Shown piece by piece: positions 24,665 through 33,491 of a stretch of DNA of 64,000 nucleotides (positions are counted from its first letter, which is position 1; every line of letters starts with the position of its first letter). The stretch spans positions 434,001 through 498,000 of the forward strand of contig JAHQJS010000007.1 of assembly GCA_019057385.1 (NCBI GenBank). Reading direction: 5' to 3'. This DNA comes from Candidatus Borrarchaeum weybense (GTDB lineage: Archaea > Asgardarchaeota > Sifarchaeia > Borrarchaeales > Borrarchaeaceae). The translations under genes and the position numbers were made by a program. A model generated the notes under the pieces. That model saw nothing but the letters and a program-made list of their open reading frames with translations, did no database searches and was not told the origin of the DNA.

Positions 24665-26125
24665 ATGAAACACAGTCGTATAATTTACAGGATATCTTGC
24701 CTATTTATTATCATTGGATTGATGCTATGTTCATGCACAGTCCATGCTGTGTTCTCAATAGATGGTTCGCAATCCAATTCTACATCGATAATTTCAAATG
24801 ACGTAAGCGATCACCCTAAAAGCTCCACAACTGTGTCATCAATTAAATTCTGTTCTTATGTTAAGGGAACTGGTAGTTATACAGAGGTTGACGATGCTAT
24901 CTTTACACCAAATGGTCGGTTGTTTATTTACTTTGAAATCTATGATGCTTTTCGACATCAAATTACAACTACTATTACTGTAACAGCCCCAGATGGTTCA
25001 ATCTATCTTGAGGAAACAGAAAAAGAAAGTCCACTTTTTTATACTTATGCAAAGTGGTGGGAAAAAGAAATTGATAGCTTTGACTTTAATGGGGAATATC
25101 GAGTACAAATTCAAGTTACTGACAGAACTAAAAACCAAAACTTCATTGAAACAGGATCCTTTTTTGTTCGTGATGCTGCACCTTTAATTGCAATAACTAT
25201 GGAAGATCTTCCTGTGCAAATGGGCATAGGTACTTATCAGAGAATAAAAGTTAATCTCTATAACTTGGATCCGAGCTTCGTTGGAACGTCTACTATAACT
25301 GTTCGTCTGTCAGGTTCTGCTTTTGGTTTTCCTGATGGCAATGCAAGAGCCATCACATTGGGACCCAATGAGCGCCGTGATATTTATTTCACTGTTATTC
25401 CAAATAGTTTTGGAATAAAAACCCTTCGTGTTGAAATTCTGTTTAAAGAAAATGTGATTTCATATGAGGATTACTCCATTTCAGTTACCGTTGGGTACAT
25501 ATATGCAATTCCAATTGCAGCTATTATTGGAATCATTTTAATCTTCTTCTTTAAAAGATCGAAGCCACAGATTCAAATTACTGAGATGAAAAGTAGTGTT
25601 ATCTCGTCTATAGACGAATCTGATGAACAAGATGTCATAAAAGATGACATTCTACCGAGAGATATTTCTAAAGAAATTACAGAACCTTCACCTACTGAAA
25701 CGATATTACTTAACAGAGAAATGCTCTCAAAGTCTCCTATAGATCATCAATATGAAGATTCTAATACAAAAAAATATTTTGAGTTAGATACAACAGCAAA
25801 GGACACACATAAGAAACTTGTTAAATCATTAATTAAGCATAAGAAGGAAGCAGAAGGTATCAAGCTCCCTAAAATAGAAAAAGAAATTCTGAAGAAAGAA
25901 ATTCTATGTGCAAATTGTGGTAATTTAATGCCTGAAGGTACGTCAATCTGTCCCGCATGCCAGTCGGATCAGATTTCATGCCCTATTTGCTTAAGACCTA
26001 TTATTTTTGGTGAGACGATAATCAAATGTTCTTATTGTGGAGTTTTTTCTCACGAAGATCATTACATTCAATGGGTAGCTACAAAAGGATATTGCCCTAA
26101 ATGTAAAACAAAAATAAGGGGTTAA
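24665..26125 (+). CDS. Receptor-like single-pass protein with zinc-ribbon/RING-like cytosolic tail
   Basis: ATG 24665 gives an N-terminal signal peptide (MKHSRIIYRISCLFIIIGLM); GTG 24656 would add three residues. An extracellular region of about 250 residues with two Ig-like beta domains is followed by a membrane segment (~278-297) and a polar linker. The tail has C-x2-C-x10-C-x2-C, then C-x2-C-x12-C-x2-C-x4-H-x13-C-x2-C, exactly the ligand spacing in the giant protein at 9459. The second half resembles the Prok-RING/treble-clef fold (Pfam family recalled, not searched) with H-x2-H where many have H-x2-C. RING-type domains often recruit E2 enzymes, but no E1/E2 or ubiquitin gene is in the window, so the partner is unknown. 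Convergent with the AAA+ gene, 19 bases apart. Confidence 0.75.
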   Translation: MKHSRIIYRISCLFIIIGLMLCSCTVHAVFSIDGSQSNSTSIISNDVSDHPKSSTTVSSIKFCSYVKGTGSYTEVDDAIFTPNGRLFIYFEIYDAFRHQITTTITVTAPDGSIYLEETEKESPLFYTYAKWWEKEIDSFDFNGEYRVQIQVTDRTKNQNFIETGSFFVRDAAPLIAITMEDLPVQMGIGTYQRIKVNLYNLDPSFVGTSTITVRLSGSAFGFPDGNARAITLGPNERRDIYFTVIPNSFGIKTLRVEILFKENVISYEDYSISVTVGYIYAIPIAAIIGIILIFFFKRSKPQIQITEMKSSVISSIDESDEQDVIKDDILPRDISKEITEPSPTETILLNREMLSKSPIDHQYEDSNTKKYFELDTTAKDTHKKLVKSLIKHKKEAEGIKLPKIEKEILKKEILCANCGNLMPEGTSICPACQSDQISCPICLRPIIFGETIIKCSYCGVFSHEDHYIQWVATKGYCPKCKTKIRG

Positions 26126-26144
26126 GATAGATTATTTCTTCATT

Positions 26145-29100
26145 CTAGTCGCTTTTAAAGAATGTTAGTTGCAAATGTTTTTCTTCTTTACTCCAAATAA
26201 ATGTTCCATCGATTTCTAGTCTCTGAAGTAGTACTAAGCGAAAAATCAACTTCAGTATGGATTCTCTTGAGAAATTATACTTACTAGTAAGTATTTCAAC
26301 TGTTGATTGTACACCGTTACAATTCAATTCTTTCAAAAGACTTTCAGTAGAGTTTACAACAGTGTTTAAGGCAGTTTTGTTAAGATTCAAACAATCACAA
26401 AGCGCAACAAAAGCTTCTTCAAATTTTTCTGCATCTATTAGAGCTCTTCCTTTTAATAGAGCTTTCTCAATTTCTCCAGAATACTCTTTAGAGATATTAA
26501 ATTTCAGAATGTCAAAATCTTTTAGGATTTCCTGTATACGAGCAGTTGTTTGCTGGGAATTTTTATAGAGATCTTTTAAGAAGAGTAATGCGTGTTCATC
26601 AATTTCTTCTTTACCATCCGCACTTTTTCTTTGATTAATGATCTCTTCATACTGTTCCTTCACAAGAGCATTTTCTAATTCAGAAAACAGTGACTCTTGA
26701 GCTTCTAATTGTGTTTCTAAATCAAGAGTTTGTGACAACGTAGGTGACTTTTCGATAAATCTTTTAATATACTCCACTGATTTTTGTATCGCTTTTATTG
26801 TCTCTTTTGCGTCCTTCTGAATCATAAGTCTTTTCTGTATTTCCTTGTAGCCCTCGACGAATTCTTTTTCGTCTTTTAACATTTCAAATTGTTTTGTCGC
26901 ATTATTATAGTATTTCTCAGCCTTTTGTATTGCGAAAATTGTAGCATAATCGCTCGCTAAATCTAAATTTTTAGAAATTTCATTGATCTGTGATAATATC
27001 TTTTCTTTCAAAGGATCATTAAGTGCAATTTTTGATAAGTATTCATCCTCAATTGCTTGGATTTCTTCAATCTCTTTGATTACTGAATCCATTAAGTTAT
27101 TTCTTTTCTCAGAAATGAGTTTAATTCTGTTTTCTAGATTTGTTAACCTTTTTTCTATTGATTTATAGCGTATGAGTTTCTCAATGACTGGTGAATAGTT
27201 TATTTGTTCAATATGTGTCTGTAAACTTAACAATTTATCTTGAAACAAATTCAACAACTGGCCTGGCAAATCTTTTTTTATTCTTTCAATTTCTTCAAGA
27301 AGCATAGTCTTTTTCGCTTCAGGTTGAACATCATGGTAATAAGGTCTCGGGATCTGTTCATCTCTAATTATTACTCCTTTTCCTTCCATGAGTTGAAGCA
27401 AATATGCTACGTTTGTAGAACGTGAAGGGACACAAAAGAAATTACGACTGAGTTCAGAGATGCCTAGCGCTCCTTCGCTTTCAGCTAATAGATTATAAAG
27501 CTTGTCTTCCCACACTGTGCTTGTTTTAAATCGAAACTTTTCATTAATGTTCTCCAAGAGACCCATTTGAACAAGGTTTTCAATCCATTGTTTGCATGCC
27601 TTCTTATCAACCGTTATTTTTTTGGCATCTTCTAATTCAAACAAATCAGTCAGAAAGTTATTTGCTAGTTTGCCAATTTCTTGGCCCATTTTTTTTCCAA
27701 TCCATAAGTTTGGAAGGATTAGACCAATCTTTTTCAAATCTTCAATCATTCTTGCAGAAGACATGGCAATTTTAAGACGATCCTCTAATTCTTGTACGAC
27801 TTCTTTCTTTACATCTGCTGTTAAGCCTTTACTATTAAGTTTCATTATATGATGAAATGTTTGATCATCTAGTTCTCTTACTAATAGCAAACGACTAATC
27901 GGAACTTCTCGATATGTTTTTCTGTATTGATCTGAAATAACCGGCCCTCTAGAAAGAATAAATGTGAAGTCTGATTTCCTTTCCGTCATAGCGTCAAGTA
28001 TTTTAAGTTTATTAAATTTTAAAGAAAGCATCGTTGATTTTATGCTTTCCTTTGAAAGATTAACACAAATCAATACCTTTGAGCTAATACTTGGATTCTC
28101 TTTTGTACTAAATTCGAGAGAGAACACTGCTTTGCTATCATCAAGAGTAGAAACTTTGCCAAAATTAACTGATCCAAATATAGTCTGGAAATAATTCTTA
28201 AAACTTGATATTGCAGCTTCAATAGATACTTCTGGTTCAAGTATGACTGAAGATTCATCCTTCTGGAGCTCTACAGTAGTTAATATTGGTTGTTTCTTTC
28301 TTTTTGATACTTCTTCAAATTTTATCCCACTTCGTATGAATTGACGTTTCACTACTCCTTCTGTTATCTCCTGAATCTTCTCTAAAGCGGCTTTGTAAAT
28401 TAGAATTTGACAAGCTTTGAGTACTCGTCTTGAGTTGCCTTTCAAACTCTCATGAATGAAATGAATTGCATCATCTGAAAATGGATAACATCCTTCAATT
28501 TCTGCAGTTCGTGTGCTTGATAAATAGGAAAGAATCAATTGTTGAGTATCATCTGCAGAAATAAGAGGCGGGACTTCTATATGATATAAGAACCGCTCAG
28601 GCAACGCTTTTTGAAATCTAGATACTGCATATTGCCAGGCTTGAGGAGAAACTGACAAAGTAATCATAAACGGAATGTGGTGAATTTCAGTTCCTTTGTG
28701 ATAGATGCGCCCTATATTATCCAAGAACTCACGAAAGTCGTGTAATCGTGCCTCACGCTTCTCTAACCCTATAACAAGCAGTTCTTGTTCAACTTCATCA
28801 AATGCTAAATGAATGAAGTTATATTTTAGACGCTCGACTAGATTCTTACCAACTAAATTCAGAATCATTGTTTTTCTAAGAAGTTCGTTATTAATATTAG
28901 AAATAAAGCCTGATTTTGTTACTTCTTTGATTATTTTTTCAGTGATTTCTTTATCCGAGGGGTCTACAATATTTGGTAAGTTTTCTAAAATTTGAGTTAG
29001 CTGATCTTTGAAAGATCCTTTAAATACATGCCGTAGTCCAAGTCCTTTGATTTCAGCAGGAAAACCCTCAGCATCGTAGTTTAAATTGCCTTCTCGTAAT

Positions 29101-29321
29101 TCTTGATTAAATTTCATTAGTAATGTTGTCTTACCAACACCAAAATCTCCATGAAGTGCTAAGGCTCCTGGTTTTCCATGTAAAGAAACATTTATTGCAA
29201 GATCCTTTAAAGCAGACATTGCCCCTTTTTGGGCTGTCGTCAAAGTAAAAATATTTGATAATCCACTGGGAAGAATAGGAAAAGGATTTTCATTTAGATA
29301 AAATATTTTGTAGGGATTAAT
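26145..29321 (-). CDS. ORC/STAND-like AAA+ ATPase with winged helices and a coiled coil
   Basis: About 1058 residues from the proposed ATT 29321 start. Walker A is GDFGVGKTT and Walker B is FIHLAFDEVE, followed by a sensor-1-like TLSVSP and ORC/Cdc6-type lid region (LKGNSRRVLKAC). Then come a central region, a winged helix (~615-665), a ~300-residue coiled coil (~690-985) and a C-terminal winged helix. The first usual start, TTG 29243, leaves out 26 residues reading NPYKIFYLNENPFPILP, which match the NPF..P opening typical of this ATPase class, so the real start is upstream. The G6 run at 29329-29334 with ATT at 29319-29321 six bases on is the best candidate. It could be a sensor, regulatory switch or DNA-binding initiator relative; the role is unknown. 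Confidence 0.75.
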   Translation of the reverse strand: MNPYKIFYLNENPFPILPSGLSNIFTLTTAQKGAMSALKDLAINVSLHGKPGALALHGDFGVGKTTLLMKFNQELREGNLNYDAEGFPAEIKGLGLRHVFKGSFKDQLTQILENLPNIVDPSDKEITEKIIKEVTKSGFISNINNELLRKTMILNLVGKNLVERLKYNFIHLAFDEVEQELLVIGLEKREARLHDFREFLDNIGRIYHKGTEIHHIPFMITLSVSPQAWQYAVSRFQKALPERFLYHIEVPPLISADDTQQLILSYLSSTRTAEIEGCYPFSDDAIHFIHESLKGNSRRVLKACQILIYKAALEKIQEITEGVVKRQFIRSGIKFEEVSKRKKQPILTTVELQKDESSVILEPEVSIEAAISSFKNYFQTIFGSVNFGKVSTLDDSKAVFSLEFSTKENPSISSKVLICVNLSKESIKSTMLSLKFNKLKILDAMTERKSDFTFILSRGPVISDQYRKTYREVPISRLLLVRELDDQTFHHIMKLNSKGLTADVKKEVVQELEDRLKIAMSSARMIEDLKKIGLILPNLWIGKKMGQEIGKLANNFLTDLFELEDAKKITVDKKACKQWIENLVQMGLLENINEKFRFKTSTVWEDKLYNLLAESEGALGISELSRNFFCVPSRSTNVAYLLQLMEGKGVIIRDEQIPRPYYHDVQPEAKKTMLLEEIERIKKDLPGQLLNLFQDKLLSLQTHIEQINYSPVIEKLIRYKSIEKRLTNLENRIKLISEKRNNLMDSVIKEIEEIQAIEDEYLSKIALNDPLKEKILSQINEISKNLDLASDYATIFAIQKAEKYYNNATKQFEMLKDEKEFVEGYKEIQKRLMIQKDAKETIKAIQKSVEYIKRFIEKSPTLSQTLDLETQLEAQESLFSELENALVKEQYEEIINQRKSADGKEEIDEHALLFLKDLYKNSQQTTARIQEILKDFDILKFNISKEYSGEIEKALLKGRALIDAEKFEEAFVALCDCLNLNKTALNTVVNSTESLLKELNCNGVQSTVEILTSKYNFSRESILKLIFRLVLLQRLEIDGTFIWSKEEKHLQLTFFKSD

Positions 29322-29636
29322 GAATTGACCCCCCGTAATTTTTTAACAATTACCCGTCTTTACGTTTGTCAAGGTATTATCTAAGTATATCGCGTATCAA
29401 TATAATCAATATCCCCATAGTATTATAATCTTACGATTTTCGTAAGGACTTCTAAATACTGAATTTAGAAAATCGCTAATTTTTCTGCACCAAAATAAAA
29501 ATTTCTTATAATCTACTAAAAATCAATCTTGTTTTGATTTTGTATTTTGATCTTACCTTAATTCCAAAGTTGTGTTAGCTTAACTCGGCTTTTTCTTAGA
29601 AATAGCTCAGTTTTTTGATTTAATTCTTCGTGAAAT
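29322..29636. other. Intergenic region upstream of the AAA+ gene
   Basis: 315 bases with a G-run ribosome site at the AAA+ end and a short perfect hairpin (CTTACG...CGTAAG) near 29431-29447. Otherwise A+T-rich, with no gene or RNA recognised. Confidence 0.5.
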
Positions 29637-30203
29637 TTATCTATCAATCATCAGCGAGTCTCTCACTTTACTTTCCCTAATTTTAGCTTTATTCTTTTGT
29701 GCTTGTTCTACTAGCATATTATTTAGTGTTCTAAAAATAAATTCTACATTTTCCCCTGTTTTTGCTGATGCTTCGAAAAATGGACAGTCTATTTCCTTTG
29801 CTATCTTTTCTCCTTCTTTCGAAGAAATTATCCTTGCTTCCTCTAAATCCGATTTATTTCCAACCAGTATGATAGGTATCCCTGCGCTGTGCTTTTTCAC
29901 TTCTTGATACCATTTTTTGACATTCTTGAATGATCCCTCATTTGTAATATCATAGACTATTAACGCACCTCGAGCTCCTTGAAAATAATGAGAACGTATA
30001 TTTGTAAAACGTTCTTGTCCCCCAGTATCCCAAATAAATAACCTCGTCTGGATATCTTCAATAGTGTACCTCTTGATCCTAAAATCAACTCCGATTGTAA
30101 CTTTATAATTTTCAACAAAGACTTTTGTAGTACATCTTAAACTAAGTGCAGTTTTTCCAACGCTTCCATCGCCTACAATGATTACTTTGAAAATATAGCT
30201 CAT
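29637..30203 (-). CDS. Rab/Ras-like small GTPase
   Basis: 188 residues from ATG 30203 (GTG 30218 would add five; GGTGG lies upstream). All five G motifs are intact: GDGSVGKT (11-18), switch I TIGVDF with Thr36, DTGGQE (59-64), NKSD (116-119) and SAK (146-148). The arrangement is Rab/Ras-like, but G3 has Gly rather than the Ala of typical DTAGQE. The C-terminus is basic with no Cys, so it is not prenylated and must reach membranes by partners or stay soluble. Such Rab-like GTPases are a hallmark of Asgard archaea. Next gene upstream is the BshC-like protein, same strand, 98 bases away. Confidence 0.85.
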   Translation of the reverse strand: MSYIFKVIIVGDGSVGKTALSLRCTTKVFVENYKVTIGVDFRIKRYTIEDIQTRLFIWDTGGQERFTNIRSHYFQGARGALIVYDITNEGSFKNVKKWYQEVKKHSAGIPIILVGNKSDLEEARIISSKEGEKIAKEIDCPFFEASAKTGENVEFIFRTLNNMLVEQAQKNKAKIRESKVRDSLMIDR

Positions 30204-30301
30204 CGGATACTTTTCCACCAGTAACTTGTGTCTCTTGCCCCTCTTTTGTTAATTTGTTTCAAAAGAATTTTTGTATTTATGAATTATCCTGTTAATTTCA
30301 C

Positions 30302-32002
30302 CTACATTAAACTTGTGATATGTTCTATTTTATTCTTAATATCAATTAACCATGAAAACTTAGAACGAAGAAATTTAGAAAAAACTGTTTCTAGAAACTG
30401 TGGTTGGGTGAAAGGTGACTCAATATTATTTAAGAAATGGTACCATTGTTCTGCTATACTTAGAGCGTCCATGTTTACGAGATAATCTATTATTGAAGGA
30501 TATATTCTAAAAGATCTTGCAGAATTATTCAAAACTGTTATTTTATGTTCAGTCTGCTGTATTTTGGTTTTTAATTTCTTCTCATTATTACTAATTTCTC
30601 TTAAATTAGAAATAATTTGATTTCTAATTGACTCATTTTCTGATTTACCTAGGTCATTTTTCAAAGAAGACTTTTTACTTTCCCAAGATTCAATTTGATG
30701 ATTTAATTCTTCTACTTCACGAATTATCTGAGTATTTAATTCATCATACTTGAGTAAAAATTGATTGTAGGAATTTAGTTTGAGAACTCTATGAATTTGA
30801 TTGTAAGCATTAAATTGCAAAACTCCAGTGTAATAATCTTTGTTAAACCATGTAAAAATAGGTGGAAACCGAAAATCAATAATCTCTGCAATCTTTTCTG
30901 CTATTGACGTATAAAGAGACCCTGCTTGACCTCCAGCGTAAAAGGAGACACCAAGTCCATCGAAAGTTATGTAGTGTCGGGGTATTGCTCTTGGACTGAT
31001 TCTTTTAGCAATTCCACTTAAATTGGGGTTTTCTTGGTTCTCAAAGTCATAACTATATAATGTCTTACATGAAAGACATTTTTCCTCTAATTGATTTCCT
31101 CTTTGTTGAAGGGGAACTTTTCCTTCACATGATTTACAATGATACCAAAAAGGAGCATAATCTTTCAGGATTTTATCTAGATTATATTGATCAGCAAAGC
31201 GATTGTAAAGTGTTATATAGTCAGTACTACAGGACAAGAGACGACTAAATGATTCTTCAAAGGCGCTTAACCCATCTGAGTATTTAAAGAAAACTATTGA
31301 GCAATTCATTAAATCATTAATGATTTTTGAGAGAATAATCGCATTCATATCCGCGAAATTTTCTGCATTTTGATAAGCTTCTTCTAAAAGATCTACAAGA
31401 TCACCCCATTTCTTTTGGAAGGGTATCTCAATGTTTTGTTTAAAATCTGAAATGTTCTGACTGGAAAATTCCCGTTCCAGTTCTCTAAGGCAAGTTTCAT
31501 AATGAGTCTGAATATACTTAACAATATTTTCCCAGGTCTCTTGAGAGGGTTTTTGGATTGCGTACATGCATTTTTTTCTGTCTTTTTTTGCTATTTTTAA
31601 ACCTACCTTTAAGTAGCCACTCTTAGAAAGATGCGGAAAGCGATTGGACGCAAACCACTCATCATCGGCAAAATCAGTATCTACTACACTAAAAAGGCAT
31701 ACAACTGAATGTCCCTGCTTCTCTAAATGTTGTGCAATATGTTCAAGCAATATTGTTTTCTTAAAAATTCCACTATAAGGCAAAAAGTTGGGCTGATGAG
31801 CAGTTTCGAGTAAAATCGTATTTTTTTTAACAAGTTTCTTAAGGACGTCTTGGAGAGAATTTTGTAGTGTTCTTGTGTTCTGATGAAATTTCGCAATGTG
31901 TCTTGTAAGTTCTTTGCTTACATTTACATTCTTTATTGTTCGAGGGTTTTGTTCGGAAAACTCAATTATCTTTGAGACTAATTTGTTCAGAAACTCTGTC
32001 AT
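30302..32002 (-). CDS. BshC-like protein with an inserted zinc ribbon
   Basis: 566 residues. ATG 32002 has GAGGAG at ideal spacing (32007-32012); the upstream ATG 32014 is less likely. Family marks of BshC (the cysteine-adding enzyme of bacillithiol synthesis) are seen: TAHQPNFLPYSG..K (~91-105), a VVDTDFADDEW region equivalent to the AxEDHDF loop, a later SPRAIPRHYITFDGLGVSFYAGG segment and a C-terminal coiled coil as in BshC. Unlike BshC, it has a four-Cys ribbon (CKSC...CLSC, ~315-345). BshC is a bacterial enzyme; a role in a low-molecular-weight thiol or other amino-acid ligation is only inferred. Residues in the active site cannot be checked by eye. Confidence 0.5.
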   Translation of the reverse strand: MTEFLNKLVSKIIEFSEQNPRTIKNVNVSKELTRHIAKFHQNTRTLQNSLQDVLKKLVKKNTILLETAHQPNFLPYSGIFKKTILLEHIAQHLEKQGHSVVCLFSVVDTDFADDEWFASNRFPHLSKSGYLKVGLKIAKKDRKKCMYAIQKPSQETWENIVKYIQTHYETCLRELEREFSSQNISDFKQNIEIPFQKKWGDLVDLLEEAYQNAENFADMNAIILSKIINDLMNCSIVFFKYSDGLSAFEESFSRLLSCSTDYITLYNRFADQYNLDKILKDYAPFWYHCKSCEGKVPLQQRGNQLEEKCLSCKTLYSYDFENQENPNLSGIAKRISPRAIPRHYITFDGLGVSFYAGGQAGSLYTSIAEKIAEIIDFRFPPIFTWFNKDYYTGVLQFNAYNQIHRVLKLNSYNQFLLKYDELNTQIIREVEELNHQIESWESKKSSLKNDLGKSENESIRNQIISNLREISNNEKKLKTKIQQTEHKITVLNNSARSFRIYPSIIDYLVNMDALSIAEQWYHFLNNIESPFTQPQFLETVFSKFLRSKFSWLIDIKNKIEHITSLM

Positions 32003-32050
32003 ACAACTCCTCATATATTTTTACGTGAAATAAATTAAATCATTTCACGA

Positions 32051-33445
32051 CTAAAAATCCTTCGGATTCCTTCCAACACCTCTATAGACTAACTTTGCCT
32101 TTAATACATCAATCGGATCAAAAACATTTCTTGCGTCAACAATCACGCCAGGCATCTTCATTCTTTTACTAAAATCATCAAGATTTAGATTTTTAAAAAC
32201 AGTATGAGCCGTGATCATCACAACACAATCCGCTTTTGTGATCGCTTCTTCCAGAGTTTTTGCGAAATCAAGATTAAAAAACTTCAACACTTCATCTCTG
32301 TTTAATAGAGGATCGTATGCAACTAATTCAGCACCTATACTCCTCAATTTTTCAATAATTACACTTGCTGGAGTATTTACACAAGATTTAGAATCGCTTC
32401 TGAAAGTTAAGCCAAATATAGCTATTCTCGCCGTCTCAGGGTTTTTTCCAGCCTCTTTTAATCCATCAGTGACTAGGTCAATAAGGTGCAAAGGCATCCT
32501 TTCATTAATTCTTCTTGCAGTTTCCATCAGCGGAGAAGTTATTCCTACCTTAGTAGCGGCATCCATGACAAAATAGGGATAATAGGGAATACAGTGTCCT
32601 CCAACTCCTGCTCCTGGAATGTGTATATGTGAAAACGGTTCTGTATTTGCTGTTGCAATAATTTCAAAGATATCTAATCCTAAATTTTCTGCAATTAGCG
32701 CAAGTTCATTTGCCAATGCGATGTTTACATCACGATATACGCCTTTAAAGAGCTTAACAGCTTCTGCTGTTTTTGCATCTCTCACTTTAATCAATTCATT
32801 TTTAATTACGCTCTTATAAAGAGCAATTACAGCATTTGCACTTTTTTCATTTATTCCGCCAACTATTTTGGGGTATTTTACTGTAAAGTCTGCTATAATG
32901 CTGCCTGACATGACTCTTTCAGGACTGAATGCTAGACCAAAATCAACGCCCGCTTTTAATCCTGAACGTCTTTCTAAGATTTCTTTGACAAGCCCTTCTG
33001 TCGTTCCTGGTGGTACAGAACTTTCAAGAATAACCACATCATTTTGCGAAAGACCTTTACCGATGTATTCAGTGACATTTATTATAGCTGATAAATCAGG
33101 GGTTTTATATTGGGTAAGAATAGTAGGAACAGCTATTATCTTCACATCACTATTAATTGCACCCTTGAGAGTATCGGTAGTGGCCGTTATCCTTCCTTCT
33201 TCATAACTCTTCTTGAACATCTCCATTAGTTCTGGCTCATTTTCGATATAACAAATACCACTATTAATTAAGTCTACGCGTTCTTCGTCTTTATCTACTC
33301 CAATAACTTTCGCACCCACATTTGCAAATATTGATGCAATAGGAAAACCAATATTTCCAAGACCGAAAACTGTTATTGTAACATCACCATTTTTTACAGA
33401 ATTCAAGATATTCTCTTTTGATTGAGAAAAGATCTTAACCAACAT
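32051..33445 (-). CDS. UDP-N-acetyl-sugar 6-dehydrogenase (UDP-GlcNAc/ManNAc type)
   Basis: 464 residues with the N-terminal Rossmann motif FGLGNIGFP (~28-36), then the family segment ILESSVPPGTTEG and the catalytic Cys in VGGHCIPYYP. This three-domain architecture oxidises the C6 alcohol of a UDP-sugar to a uronic acid, using two NAD+. The sequence fits the WecC/WbpA clade (N-acetyl sugars) more than UDP-glucose dehydrogenases. SD GAGGCGG precedes ATG 33445. The Gfo/Idh/MocA gene lies 46 bases upstream on the same strand, an arrangement seen in 2,3-diamino-uronate pathways (WbpA then WlbA-type). Substrate not proved. Confidence 0.85.
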   Translation of the reverse strand: MLVKIFSQSKENILNSVKNGDVTITVFGLGNIGFPIASIFANVGAKVIGVDKDEERVDLINSGICYIENEPELMEMFKKSYEEGRITATTDTLKGAINSDVKIIAVPTILTQYKTPDLSAIINVTEYIGKGLSQNDVVILESSVPPGTTEGLVKEILERRSGLKAGVDFGLAFSPERVMSGSIIADFTVKYPKIVGGINEKSANAVIALYKSVIKNELIKVRDAKTAEAVKLFKGVYRDVNIALANELALIAENLGLDIFEIIATANTEPFSHIHIPGAGVGGHCIPYYPYFVMDAATKVGITSPLMETARRINERMPLHLIDLVTDGLKEAGKNPETARIAIFGLTFRSDSKSCVNTPASVIIEKLRSIGAELVAYDPLLNRDEVLKFFNLDFAKTLEEAITKADCVVMITAHTVFKNLNLDDFSKRMKMPGVIVDARNVFDPIDVLKAKLVYRGVGRNPKDF

Positions 33446-33491
33446 AAACCGCCTCTTTTCCTTATACTTAACGCTTATTCTTTAATTCATG

